From NCBI RefSeq assembly GCF_901709675.1, contig NC_051103.1:1969501-2033500 (forward strand): 64,000 nucleotides of DNA, written 5' to 3'. Of this stretch, positions 11,108-35,445 are shown in pieces. The notes below the pieces were generated by a model, which had not been told where the DNA came from, searched no databases, and saw nothing but the letters and a program-made list of their open reading frames with translations. Every line of letters starts with the position of its first letter. Positions within the stretch are counted from its first letter, which is position 1. Source of the stretch: Syngnathus acus. Lineage: Eukaryota; Chordata; Actinopteri; Syngnathiformes; Syngnathidae. The translations under genes were made by a program, and so were the position numbers.

Positions 11108-11892
11108 CCGTGTTTTCCCATGCATAATGCACCCCCGTGCATAATACGCACCCGGAAAATGGCATGTCGATGCTGGAAAAAAGCATGTACCCATGTATAA
11201 TACGCACTCAAATTTTGACTCTTACTTAAGTCCGTAAACGTAAAATTATTTCAGAAAAAAGATAATCTTTGGGAACAACCGGATGTTATTCTGCCGGTCA
11301 GTATCACTGCGCATGCGGTAGCAAACTCGATAGCGAAGAAATGTTTCGGATTTGTGTAGGGTACATTGTGACAGCAAACGAGCAGGTGATCGAGCAAGCG
11401 TCTGATACGAGAGCATTGTGTTCGTATGGAGCGTGTTTGAAGTGAACAGCAGAGAAGAAAGGAACAAGGCAAAGTGTTGTGAAATAAAATATTACCTGTA
11501 ATACGCATTTAGGTAGAGAACTGAACTCTCGCTCTTTATATAGCTGACGTGTCTTGTGCATCCGTTCTGCGCATCTGTAATGGGGGCCTCCGTATAATAT
11601 CCGGTTTGCGATGGAGATTAAAAAACAAACAATATTTGACAATAACACACCATCAAGGATTGCACCATCGCATCAAACGATGTGTCGTCAATTATGAATT
11701 TTACTGACTGTGTTGGGCAGGATGGCTGAATGCGATGCGCGATTGACAACAAACAAGAAGAAAGGTGTGATTTTAAGTTTTATTTCGAGGGAGATTTTCT
11801 CCAAAAATTGTTGTACCCATGCATAATGCGCACCCCAGATTTTCGGACAATAAATTAGTTAAATTTCGCGCATTATGCATGGGAAAACACGG
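11108..11892. mobile_element. TA-flanked terminal-inverted-repeat element, copy B (785 bp, non-autonomous)
   Basis: Perfect 23-base terminal inverted repeats (11108-11130 and 11870-11892) begin CCGTGTTTTCCCATGCATAA, with TA on each side. The body from 11342 to 11510 is nearly identical to copy A, same orientation, showing the two share descent although their outer ends differ. No transposase frame is present, so mobilisation would need an enzyme from elsewhere. Confidence 0.8.
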
Positions 11893-11929
11893 TAGTCTAT
11901 GTACAATACACTATCTAATAAAAAAGCCG

Positions 11930-12305
11930 AAATTCTCCGGCAAAATCGTAACTTTACTCGGTGATCGGGAGACCATGGATCAAGCCCCACACAAAGCAGT
12001 CTTTGAGCTACAGTTGGAATAGTGTGAGATTCGGACTCGGTTCTCCCAAACATAAGGGGAAAGTTTTATCCACCTCACCAGTCAGAGTTCTGAAATCCTT
12101 GGTAATTTTGTAATTTTCTTTTTGAGCAAGTTGAAAATTGTGCCTACACTACCAAAACAAAATCGCCGAATTTCCCTGGCAAAATGGTTTTTAACTTTGT
12201 CCGGCGATCGGGAGACTATGCTTCGAGCCCCACACAAAGCAGTCTTTGAGCTAAAATTGGTAAGACTCGAACTCGGTTCTCTCGAACATAAGGCAAAAGC
12301 TTTAC
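11930..12305. repeat. Two diverged direct repeats about 243 bp apart
   Basis: Segments 11935-12050 and 12165-12295 share long words such as GATCGGGAGAC, CCCCACACAAAGCAGTCTTT and ACTCGGTTCTC. The second copy contains AGACTCGAACTCGG, somewhat like the reverse of a tRNA B box, so a tRNA-derived SINE is possible but unproven. No open frame is convincing. Confidence 0.5.
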
Positions 12306-14159
12306 TACATAATAATTTGCAAAGGATATTTAAATAGGCACCCAAGAGCCAAACAATTAAAAAGTCAGTTTTTGATGTCTTCTTTAGTACTGAATCAAAT
12401 TCAAGGAATTGCAGTGGTATTGAAAAATAACAAAACAAACCTATCAAAATCACAAACGCCTATACTGCTAAATGTATGAGAAAATGTCAGATAGACATGT
12501 TAAAACAATCTTAAATTGGTTCCATAGAGATCAAGTGTAAACTACATTAGTTCTAAACAGGAGGACTATGTTTTGAGGACTCCACCGATAATTTATAGGA
12601 AGCTCACAATATTGAAACATCAATAAAGGTGTACATTAGATTTCGGGGTGAAAGAATGACTTTAAAGGTGTTTTCAATTCTGTGAAATGTCAATAGTATG
12701 TCAGCATTAACGTCATGATCATACCTCATGAAGCCTTATCTTGTGACCTCATTGGGACACCTTTGTCTTTTAACGCCGTGCAACGCTTTGGTGGTGACAT
12801 CCTTAAAGCTTTGTGTTGCCTTGTTCCTATGGTGCTTGCTGGTTGTCGGGTCACTGTCATCATGGTGATGTCAGTAACAAAAAAAACTGCAGGATTCTTC
12901 CTGCTTCAGATTGAAATTGCACTTATATTTCACTCCCCAGATGAAAAAGCCAACGTGGGTGTGTTTTGTGACCACTAGATGTCATCATGGCACACTAACA
13001 AGCAGGAGATGAGGCTTTCAGTGTCCTCAGTTTACATGGATGACATCACCAATCCTGCAGGGGAACAACACCAATCCATCCATCTATTTGCTTGCGCATG
13101 TATGTATTCATCTCAACTTAGTTCCAAGCCACTGATGATATAACAGTTCACTCGCCTGACTTTCATGCTTTTGCCATCTTTGGGTTCCCACTCAGTGACA
13201 GTTGATGTGAATGTAAATAGCCATTAGTGATTGAGTGGTTTCAACAGTAAAAAGGATGGCTAGATATTAGCAGTTCACTTCCTCTATGCGGTTAGCTCTT
13301 GCAGTGCGAACTAGCTTCTCAGTTAGGTGTGAGATATCAAATAACAATAAAACGTGTGTGTGCCACCTGTCGGGGTATTAGTCACACAGGGGAGCCTCGA
13401 CACAACCCGCCGTGCCTAATGACCTTCATTATTCAGCAGCAAATGTTGCCTCTCGGCTTGTGTTCCATGAAAGTGAACATTTGCTGCAATAGCATTTTGT
13501 TACAAATACAGTTGTAGGTACATTTCCACAATCATATGAGATGCAATCCAAAAAAGGGATGAATTGGAAATTATTTTCCTGATGTCATAATGAGAGGCTT
13601 GTTTTATGTTTTGATTTGCTTTTTTAACAGGAAAGTTAAACATCAGAGATCCCAATATGATGTTCTTATGGTAAAGGATCATTAGTAAGGTGCAATAGTT
13701 TATTTAGTGCATTTTTTTTTTTTTTTACAAACTCCTAAAAAAATAAAATTGCACATTTGGATGCTAAAGACGTCACGAGAAGCAGTTACATAACAGCTAA
13801 CCAAAGGCCTAGGAAAGGAAGCGGCTCTTTGAGCGTCACGCTATCATGATTGCGCTCGATCTAGGTCAATCTGTGATTAGCCGACCGTACAGTAGACGAG
13901 TAGCTGAGGATTATTTGCTGTCCACGGTGACGCCATTCGGTTGTGGCTCAGACCGGACGTTGCGTCATTGCCTGAGCTTTGTGTGTCCTAGCTTCAAATG
14001 ATGACATCATCCTGTGCCACTACTGCTTTGAGACATCACATCTAGTTAGTGAGGTCACTGAGTGAAATATGGCATCATATGATGTGTGTGTGTTTGATCG
14101 GACATTGTGGTGGCCATTTCCTGGACAGCAGCTGAATTTGGCAAGAATTGGAATCTGAT

Positions 14160-14298
14160 CCATGATCGCTAGCATGCTTATTGAAGCAATGATGTCATCA
14201 AATAGAGACAGTTTCTTTTGTCTTTCTTTCCATGATCGCTAGCATGCTTATTGAAGCAATGATGTCATCAAATAGAGACAGTTTCTTTTGTCTTTCTT
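14160..14298. repeat. Exact 70-bp tandem duplication
   Basis: The unit beginning CCATGATCGCTAGCATGCTT and ending TTTGTCTTTCTT occurs twice head to tail (14160-14229 and 14230-14298) with no visible difference. This indicates a recent slippage or unequal-exchange event, or an assembly duplication. Confidence 0.85.
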
Positions 14299-15540
14299 GG
14301 ACATCTGCGATCATTGCGCCACTCTCGTGAGGGAGAAAGGGGGGTTGGGGGTAAAAACAGGACGAGCGAGAGAATGTCAGGCACTGTGCCAACATGCGGG
14401 ATCAGCACTATGAAAGGCCACATGTGAATCACATTCAGCTCACATGTGCACGTTATCTTACTGGAGCACAAGTTGGACTTACACAACTGTCCACATTCCA
14501 ATTGTAGATGGTTTGGAAATGATCAGAAATAGACATTGGGCAAAAATGATGGAACTAAAAATGGAGTCTGTCAATTGCAATCAAGGGTGCAAGCCACAAG
14601 GCAATACAAACAAGATATTGCAAGTCAATGTTGTGGATTTAATAATCCCATTACTGTTTATATACAGTATGTGTCTAATGGTCAAATTCATGTTAAGTGT
14701 TCATTTTATGTTCTGTACAACCAATTGGCAGGGTCTCTGCTTGCTCTCAAATTCCCCCTGTGGTAATCATGAATGTTTCATAATGGCTGCGAGCGTAGAT
14801 CTGCCTCACACACGAGTTTGATACAAAGCAGACTAAGCTAGAAGTGCACACTGAGTCACATATACAGTAAGTCATATTTTGGAAATGGGCCACCATTCCA
14901 CTCGGGTACAAAAGAACAGCTGCCTTCATGTGTGTGAGAATGTTTGTGGTGGCGATAGCCTGCAGGGTAACAAGCTGCTCGTTCACCTGTAAAATGTTTT
15001 TTTATGGGACACTTTTGTCTGGCTTCACTTTGGAAAATCTAATTTGAAGCATTCCAATCTCCTCTTGTCAGAAGGGAGGTGGAGTTACTTTGGACAGGCC
15101 CGGCCGGCTGGCTGCTTTTCTGTGACTGCACATTGAATAAAAGCCTTTTATTTTTTTTTATTGGGGGGACACAAAAAATGTCAAGCTAACTGAGTGACGG
15201 CATTTAGTCCGCAGTAAACGCATTTGGACGGTAATATAACGAGTTATTAAGTAAACGTCTGAGTAACGTTTTCATTCATCAATTATTACCAAGCTTTTTT
15301 TTTTGTTCTTTGTATCCACAAAAAGCCTAAGAGTGGCTCTTTGAAAGCAGTTCTGATAAAACTGCTGCTATGGCAACGTGCGCGCTAATCTACAGTTTAC
15401 AGGCTTGCAGTTGTTCTTTTGCTCACATTGCATTTAAATGGGATTGGTTTGGTCCTACTGTATTGGAATACTGCTACAGTACATCATTTTACTCATGCCA
15501 TTCAGATGCCTTACAGGAAATGGGAATGTCACTTCCCCCA

Positions 15541-15569
<29 letters not shown>
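15541..15569. repeat. (GT)n microsatellite
   Basis: About 14 uninterrupted GT units in an otherwise ordinary stretch. Confidence 0.9.
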
Positions 15570-15571
<2 letters not shown>

Positions 15572-16700
15572 TTGAGGCTGGTGCTAATGCATGCAGTCAG
15601 GCAGCACTGATACAACAGCGAGAGCAGAAAGAAAGCCGGCTTTGTGTTCCACTCAGGATCTCGGACACAAGAGTGGCCGGAATGGCACACAGCCATTGTC
15701 GCGGGTTCATTGCGGTCTCGCACACATTGCTGTAATCTTTGGCAGCTATAAACGCAGACAAGCTGCGTAAAGATTTGTCAGATTAAAATTGTGAAATGTG
15801 ACGCGACACTTGGCTGATTGCAACAAAACACGGAATGTTTGTTGTAATTTAAAAGCTTTTAGTTTGATTACTGTAACTACAGCACATGGTAAAAAAAAGA
15901 TCACTAGTACTAGTAAGCACTGACTAAAGGTATTTTGTGCTTCTAAAGGGGGTAAAATCAAATGGACAAAAATGAGATTGTTATTTCAGTGTTTGGCAGA
16001 TGGTTGTGACAAATATTACAATTTTGTTCCTCAGCTCACCCTCAGAGGTCAATAGCGGGTGAAGGGTCACGTGTCTGCAATCGAGATTGACGAGAGGAGT
16101 GTGAGGTGCCAACACTGTCTGTCCCTGTTCTGCTAGCTGGTGAGTTCAATTTTTCAGCTACTTGCATCTTAATAAGGCAACCTTTGCAGAGAAATAACAA
16201 TTAATTCATAACTAATCAATTGTCAAATTAGGTGGCAATTACATTTATTTGTACTGATTTTCACGGCCTTCATTACAAATCTGGGTCAACTTGTGTTCAT
16301 TAGTGTTCTTCTTTGTGTTGCAATTGTCGACATACATTTCAAATCCTCAGAAACTAGAACATTGACAAATTGGCACATGCTCTCATCATCAGTACTCAGA
16401 GAGGAGCAAGTGGTGTGAACGTCAGTTTAGAACATGGAGTCTTGGATTTACTGTGCTTGTGCTAATGTGTTGGAAGCTTGTGGACAGCTGGTGTTTTGTG
16501 TTTACATCTGAGGAGTCAACGATTCAAGGAGACATACCGGTTGCTTGCTTTGCAGCTGAACTCGTCTCCTTCTATTCTATCCTTCATTTTGCTTTTCATC
16601 TGTGGCACTCTTTCGGGGTGAGGTGTTACCAAAATACCTTATTGGGGTAAAGAATAAAGAGGTTAGTTAACAATTCCTCAAAATATCATAACATAAGATC

Positions 16701-16706
16701 TTTATT
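16701..16706 (-). terminator. Candidate poly(A) signal of ubald1
   Basis: TTTATT on the + strand reads AATAAA on the minus strand. It is the first clean hexamer I find downstream of the ubald1 stop, which would make the 3' UTR about 2.2 kb (16.68-18.9 kb); a second one is at 16756-16761. The intervening AT-rich sequence has no open frame of note. Confidence 0.35.
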
Positions 16707-18905
16707 AACACATTAAAAGCAATGGTTTTTTTTTTCAATAGGTTGACAAACAATATTTATTTAGGTTCACAAAAATGATAAGTTAATTATCAGGTAGTCC
16801 ACAAATATTGTGGGAATGGTCTCATACAGTCATACAAAGTGGGGGAAGTGGACGTACATGAGAAACCATTTATGAACAGGCCAACCCAGAAAAACACTCA
16901 GATTTAACCAAATAAAGTAGGAAGCAAGGGAAAGACGAATTGATAAACAAGTTTGATCAAAATAAAACCAAGGAACATTTTTTTTTTCCATTAGATTCAA
17001 AATTGCCCTAATTGTTTGACTTAAAAAAAAAACATCCACCAGCAAGATAAAATATTATTTATCTCCAAAAATAAAACAATGAAAATAACACAAAACCAGG
17101 GGTGGACCCTGCATGTAATATATTGCCATAAATCAGGGTCAGCCCCACTGAGTTGCCCTTTGCCCTCCTTAACAAATCGGAGGACCGGCAACTGATTCCA
17201 CATGTGCACAAGCATCTTGTCTTTTTTAAAGTTCGAATTACAAATTAGGGCCACACAAAAATAATGCATATTGTAAAATTATACAAAAAAATCATTTTGA
17301 GAAAAATAGTCATAAAGTGAAGAAAAGGACATTGCTATTATACAAAATTAAAATTGTATTTTGAGAAAGGTTTGAACAGAAATAGTTTTTGTTCCGAAAA
17401 ACAAATAGCCACATTTTTGTGAGAAACATTCATATTGTAGGAGAAAAAATCTTAAAAAAAAAAAAAAAAAAAGACCCACTATAGCAAAAATAAGCAAATA
17501 AAATCTTACAATACTTACTTTTTTGGTATCGTACTTGAAATCCTTCAATTGTCTCAATAAACCATTGTTTTCTTTAAATATTACAACTTCCCTTTTCTTA
17601 ACTATGCTTTGTAGCCTTTTCTATCACCCAAAAGTAGTTTTTTGCAATCCTACAACTTTTCTCTAGAATCATTTTTTCTTTTTTTTTGTGTGGCCCTAAT
17701 ATGTCTTCATCTCAAGCAACCTGTCAGGGGTATTTCTCTTTTATCTTGAGATGATCCAACTGAAATTAGCTGTCATTATTAGCTTTGGAAAGCATGTGTA
17801 ATTTTGCTATAAAAGATATTATTGACAAGTCATGCAAAATGTTTACAAAGAGTCAAAAAATGGAGTAGTCACGTCTCCCCCTCCCCCCACCTAGAGCCAG
17901 TCTAGCTGCTTTCGCAGAACCGCCTCGGCTCCCAGATAATAAAACTATCATCGTTACAAACAATGTTATATTAAACCACTAGTGATGTTTGTTTTTCTCC
18001 TTGTACAACCCATCATCTCAAAAGTATACAGCTGTAGACATCGGTTGAAAAATAAGCCGTTGTATTTGCGGATAAGCTAGCATGAACCAAAAGAGGCATC
18101 TGCATTTAAGATTGGGGGGGGAAAAAAAAAATGCCCCAAAATTGTTAAGAACATGTCCTGTGTCATCAGCGCCAACGGTTGGTTTAAGAAGAATCCCTGA
18201 TTGGCTAAAAGAAGTCAGGTGACCACCAGGTGAGGTAAGAAGAAGCCCCGCCTTGACGATGGGGATGAGAATATGGAGGCGTTTCCTTAAACGCGTGTGT
18301 ATTTGTGTTTACATAGACATTTATATAGATTTTCCACGTACGGGTTCCTACCAGAGACGCTCTCTGGAGCGAAAACGCACACGTGCACACTGCTGCAAGA
18401 TGCTTCAGTCACTTTAAAACACTGCATTGCAAATTCCTCTGTCGTCATGCAGCACAGACAGTTGTGGAAACACAACAAGACCAGTGGGGGGGTTAGGGGG
18501 GTCATTAATTGGGGGGGAAAAAAAAAAAAGGTTGGGGAGAGGGGCTGAACAAAAACTACAAAATTTGCTGCCTTGAACGTCCTTGAACATAGAATCCTTG
18601 GGCACGACTATTTTTTTTCCAAATTCAAATATTTCTCTTGTCATTTATGTAAGAAAAAACTAAGATTTCACATACTCTCTTATTACTATGTGTGTGCGTA
18701 TCTTCTATTTTTTTTTTTACTTTTCATATTTGCATTGGTTTTCTCCTCTTGAAATTGTTCACCCAAAGTTTTTCTTGGTTTGCGTCTTTCCATATCTGTC
18801 CGTCCATTCTTGCCACATCCATTTTTTTTTGTTTTTTTTTTGGGGGGGAAAGACAAATCGCCCGCCTCTCCGGGGTTGGGCGGGGGTTGGTGGGGGCGTG
18901 GCAAT

Positions 18906-28639
<9,734 letters not shown>

Positions 28640-28760
28640 TCAAAAGCAGACTTTCGACCGATTTCCTCTTTTCTTCACTCGAGTTGTATTCCGTCTTCCT
28701 CCCCTTCAGTCGTCCACCATTACAGCCGGCTGCCCAAACACAAATATTTACTGTAGGAGC

Positions 28761-28837
28761 GGTGGGGGCGGGACCTCGTGTGATTGGCAGCGCTATTTAG
28801 CCAATAGAGTCAATACAATGCGCATGGGAATTGTAGT
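28761..28837 (-). promoter_or_regulatory. ubald1 core promoter: ZNF143/Staf site, CCAAT boxes, GC box
   Basis: Read on the minus strand, 28837-28819 is ACTACAATTCCCATGCGCA, an excellent match to the ZNF143 (Staf/SBS2) consensus and fused to an NRF1-like TGCGCA. CCAAT words lie at 28801 (+) and 28782-28788 (inverted), and a GGGGGCGGG GC box at 28763-28772. All are 150-220 bases upstream of the ubald1 ATG, fitting a TATA-less, broadly active promoter. A second ZNF143-like site is at 29032-29050. Confidence 0.7.
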
Positions 28838-29031
28838 CCAAAACAGGAGGGTCTCGTCTCACGCGTGGCTTTTAGTCGTGTATGACTGCCGTGTTCGAAT
28901 TCCTAAAGATATACAATTCCAGAAATCACATGAAGAAGATGGATTTCAAACAGCAACTCAGAAAATGCAATAAAATTCACGCAGTAGCTCTAAAAAGACG
29001 TAGAAGTGTTCTCGGCGACAGTTTGTTTTGG

Positions 29032-29050
29032 ACTACAAGTCCCACAAGCA
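29032..29050 (+). promoter_or_regulatory. Second ZNF143-like site
   Basis: ACTACAAGTCCCACAAGCA fits the ZNF143 consensus (ACTACAANTCCC...) in the opposite orientation to the site at 28819-28837. Facing sites 200 bp apart could mark a bidirectional promoter. Confidence 0.5.
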
Positions 29051-29625
29051 CCCGCTTTGTTTGTAAAGCTCCAGGAAGGTTGACTTTTGTGAATGACGGC
29101 CGCTCTCGTCCAATTCTGCCGCTCGCAGCCCCGCTCTTTCGCCAAATATGGTAAACAAATCCACCAACGCCAATTACATCGCTCCGAGTTAATTTAGGGA
29201 CAACCGATAGCCATGCGTGTAAAAAGCGACAAATATGTATCGCACTGTTCCTACAGAATTTATATTCGGTATTGCATGCACTCCTAATCGCCAAATAAAA
29301 CGGCAGCATGTACAAATGTGGTGCATTTATGTTGAACTAATCTGGTACAAAACATCCGGATGACATACAAGGCAATTCAATTAAATGATGAATAACATAC
29401 TGTCTGCAATTGAAGGGAAATCAAATTAAAAGTTGTTATTATGAGCAGAGGAAATCAGTCACGCGAGACTTGTTCAATATGACACTAACACACGTCAAGC
29501 ACACTAACAACAGGATGCGGTGACGGAACAGCATTAGGATTACGTAATTCCCGCAATACTACTTCCTTTGTTAAACTGCAGATGCGCAGATTATAGTCAG
29601 ACAAATGCAAGGTTCTGGTTAAAAG

Positions 29626-29724
29626 ATGGCGTTTTCGTACGAACTGAGATACAAATCAATCCCACATGATGATGATTGCGCCTTTGAAAATTTGAACGCT
29701 CTTTTATCAATGGCAGGTTTGTAG
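29626..29724 (+). other. Orphan start exon or micro-ORF (32 codons)
   Basis: AAAAGATGGCG is a strong start context. The frame encodes MAFSYELRYKSIPHDDD and then a short helix-like tail to a TAG at 29722-29724. A GCAG/GTTTGT donor at 29716/29717 would also make it a first exon of 30 codons plus one base. Just upstream are an ETS-like ACTTCCTT and an NRF1-like ATGCGCAG, as in housekeeping promoters. I do not recognise the protein and could not find a second exon downstream, so a divergent non-coding transcript, a micropeptide or chance are all open. Confidence 0.3.
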
Positions 29725-30695
29725 GAAGCAGTTTCACAACAATGTTACAGTTGGAAAGAACGACCTCTGGCGGACAAATGAAGATTTAACAGCCTTGACC
29801 GCATAATGTACAGCACACACATTACGTGTAGGGTTTGTTTTGCGACGGAGTTCCGTTCCAACAGGAGCGTCGTAATTTTTACGTAAATCGGAATTGCCAT
29901 CCTAAATAAATTGCCACTTTGTTTATGCGGGATGAGGGGGTCTTTTTTATGCGTGTAAATGTTAATAAATATTAAAAAGAATCCAATAAATCCAATTAAA
30001 AAGTTGCATGCATGCATGATATTGTCAATACAATCTTAACTGACTGCAATTTTTGTTTTTCAAATTACGTGTACGTCACCTATGCTAACATCAAGTAATT
30101 CATTGATGCATGAATGTCATTATGAATGTGTGGTAGTTCACTTGTGTGTATTTTAAACACCGTCTAAAGGTCAATGATGCCATTTACAAGACTGGTGTTG
30201 TAAAAAGCCCTCATCAAACGCCTTTTCCCAAACCATTACATGTAGATGTGCTGTGGCCAGTACTGTATTCATGTCTGCTCGCTGCTCAGTCCCTGGTACT
30301 GGAAGACAGTGGGAAACTGGGCAACAATAGGAGCAGCTGTTCAAATATTTGCATGTCTCACCAAGCAAGGCCTTTGTTAAGAGGGGACCTGAACAAACCC
30401 GGAAACACTGCTAAAATCAGCCTCTCTTGACGGGATGCGACAGCTGGCTTGACATAAATGTATGCACATTCTTTGAGTGTCAATGCATGGGCAGCGAGTG
30501 TTTCTCAGGGCCCCTCCAAATCTTCATTAGATGTGTTTGTTTGTTGGTTTGAAGAATAGAGATTATCTCATTTTGAAATACATGCCCTATATAACTGTTT
30601 AGCCAATTAGGAAAAACACAACAACAACAACAAAAGCATCTGTGATCATACTGGTGCAATAAATGGGTATTTGGGATTTGTAATGCGGCATATGT

Positions 30696-30711
30696 CCACT
30701 AGATGGCAGTG
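30696..30711 (+). promoter_or_regulatory. CTCF-like motif, forward
   Basis: CCACTAGATGGCAGTG fits the CTCF core (CCASYAGRKGGCRS) at nearly every position. It lies 1.4 kb upstream of foxj1 and faces a reverse-oriented match at 48561-48575. Occupancy cannot be judged from sequence. Confidence 0.5.
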
Positions 30712-31771
30712 TTTCGTTGAAAATCAGAAAGACGCGCTCGACCACAACTCTTATATTAGAATAAAAAAAGAATAAAACTTGCTTAAGCCCGTTTTCAATT
30801 TTGGATGTAAAAATGAATAAAACTTAGAACATAAAAATGCATGACCATGTTTACTAGACGTATATTAAGAAAAGACTAAGTGAAATAGAATAGACTTACT
30901 ATGGAATTATAGACAGGCCTATATCCTTTAATATAAAATATTGAGCAGTGCAGTCATCAAATGCTCAGAAATAATAATAATGGTAAATTAATAAAAAAAT
31001 ATAATCTTGATTGACAATTTTGATTTATTTGTAAACAATAAGTTAAGGTTTACAATGCTACTTAACACAGCTGCACTCGTGGATATATCTGACTTGTAAT
31101 TCTGTCAGTAAAATATGTAATTCTTCACAACTGTGTTAGCAAAATGTTCTTCGGTCATTTTGCTAACTCATCAAAATGGTAATTGTAAGGTTGCCTATAT
31201 TATATAAAAGTAAAATAAAAAGTCAGTCAGTTTTTTCTTCTCTTTTTGACTTTACTAGTTAGAGTGTAGCCTACTGTACGTATGTAATAATAAAGAATAT
31301 TTTTAAGTGATTTACATGTAGTCATCTGCACGAGGGCACCTGACTACTCTGAACGCGACGAAATGCAGTTTGTAATAGACAGTCAGGGGTTTCTTTGTAT
31401 CCCTAGGCATGCTAAAGTATCTCATAGCGGGACGTGTGGCGCGGAAGAGGCGCACAGGTCAAATTTCAGTGTGTTTAAAAGCTGGGAGGTGAAATAGAAA
31501 TAGACTATTTGAAAAGAGGCAGAGGGAAGGAGAGAAAGGGCAAGGCCAAGCAGCCAATCACAGCTCCCTCCAGTCACTTGAAGTGATGGTGGGCAGTCTT
31601 TCCTGAGCTCTACGTTCATCTTATTGTACTTCCTCCTCGGCATCTCACGTATTGGCTCGACAGCAGTTAAACAGTGTTGACTCAAAAGCTCACCAGAGTC
31701 GACATGGAAGTGATCTAAGTGGGTGTTTTTTTTCCTTTTCCCTTTTCATTGTGGTTCTACATGCGCCGCAG

Positions 31772-31909
31772 GAGAGACCAAACCGAGCCCTCCTCCTGCC
31801 TCTGATGCACTTGTTGCGCACAGACCTGATGCGCCACTTGAGTCCTTGAAGAGGCAGGACGCACTGCAACAGGTGCAGTCGCAGCATCGTCTAAAAAAAC
31901 AACTGAAAG
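31772..31909 (+). other. Probable non-coding 5' exon of foxj1
   Basis: A long pyrimidine tract and GCCGCAG acceptor end at 31771, and an AAAG/GTAACT donor follows 31909. A TTTCAG acceptor at 32024 would then open the exon with the foxj1 start. There is an in-frame stop between 32025 and the ATG, so this exon would be untranslated. Predicted from splice signals only. Confidence 0.4.
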
Positions 31910-32080
31910 GTAACTTTATAGTCATTGAATGCATCTTAATTTGTTGGAACACAACTTTATGTACGTTTGAATCCCATTACGCAGTGGTTATATTTATGGG
32001 AGAATTGTGCTTTGTCGCTTTCAGAATAAAAACACAACTTTAGATGCCAATCTGTTAATTATTCGTCACGAAAAACCAGG

Positions 32081-34115
<2,035 letters not shown>

Positions 34116-35439
34116 TCATTGAGTCCCGCTTCCATTAATGTCCGATGAAAGCCTGACTTCCAGTCCAAGGATCAACCTTTTATTGTCTTTGTATTCAAAC
34201 ACAATAACACCACACATGTTGACTTTTACTCAGCTCCCCCAAAAGTAGGGAAGAGACTAATCAACGTTTAGCAGCTATCTTACGCTATATTTGGTACACG
34301 AAGCAGCTTTGATTTCAACGTTGCTAACTGATGAACCATGGCGAACGTTTAAAACAGTGAAATCTTTCAACAAGATGGACGAAAGACTACAAAGTGCAAA
34401 TGGACGGCAGCCATTTTTTTGGGTGAACTACACGTGAACAAAAGGCAGGATCCAATCAAAACGACTGAGCACTGTCAGAAGTGAGAAGACACCAGGATTC
34501 TATTTTGCTACATTAGCATTCAACTGGCTTTTACTTTGGAACTAACAGTACAGTGTAAAACATCTAAAATGCCATCTCCAATGTCTATGCTGTGTGGTGA
34601 TGAAAGTTGCAGATAACTTTAAAATGTATAGTCTGAAATATAGCATAAAGTCGTTTCTATATATTAATAATATTGCATATTCACTGCAGTATACACCATA
34701 AAACAGGAACGTTTGCCACTCTTCTGTACTGAAAAGGGGTGGTGTAAAATGGATCGCCTTGTTTCTCAGTCAAACATTATGCACTTTGATAGGCAGCAGA
34801 TCTAGTAGATGTCTAATATTCACGATGTCAGCGTTTATTTTTCCCGCTGTTGATGTTAGGTTTAATGATCACAGTACACTAAAATGATCACCCGGAAGCT
34901 CCAAAATCGCATTTCTGAGGAGACGAAATCATTTTTATTGGCATTTGACGTCAGCACAATTTGTCTCAGGTGTAAAAAAAAAAAATCTCTCTGATAAATG
35001 CGCCAATTAATTTGCCCTACTCCTGCGCTGCCATTTATCACGTTTGGCGGATGCAATCCAGGTTGTGCCTGGTCAGTTCCCACATCAATTTGTGTGTGCG
35101 ATCAAGTTTCATCTGGTCGTAAAATCAGGCTAAGACTATTGCAATAATGCATCTGGCTTAAAAAAAATAACACGTAGTTGCTCTCTTTGGTTGTATATAA
35201 ATGTTATCTGAACTACAGTTGCATATACTTAGCATTCGTTGACTATATTTTGCCAAATTATTTTGATAAAAAAAATATGCAGGTCATTGGTCTTTGTTGA
35301 TTCAGAAATCTTGTCACTGGGTGATACTGTTTCTTTCTTTTGATCTTTTTCTAAATATAAATGGGTTTGTCTTTGAATTAATCACCTAATTTTAAACATG
35401 TATGAGATTAATAATAATGCTGTTGGACTGAGAGTAGTT

Positions 35440-35445
35440 AATAAA
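35440..35445 (+). terminator. Candidate poly(A) signal of foxj1
   Basis: AATAAA about 1.3 kb after the stop; a weaker ATTAAA follows near 35594. The 3' UTR between them is AT-rich with no frame of note. Confidence 0.45.

Larger units (their letters stand above)
12306..16690. other. Intergenic region tnfrsf12a-ubald1, no gene seen
   Basis: No frame here has splice sites or recognisable protein similarity. It contains an exact 70-bp tandem duplication (14160-14298), a GT microsatellite (15541-15569) and poly(T) runs. A + strand AATAAA near 16652 has no gene to serve. Confidence 0.5.
29051..31771. other. Intergenic region ubald1-foxj1
   Basis: Apart from the orphan exon at 29626 and a CTCF-like motif at 30696 there is no supported gene. 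From about 30540 to 31320 it is AT-rich with no notable repeats. Confidence 0.4.

Noticed and set aside
28882-29154. 90-codon + strand frame in the ubald1 upstream region
   Set aside because: No start context, codon pattern or family; it overlaps the ZNF143-type promoter sites.
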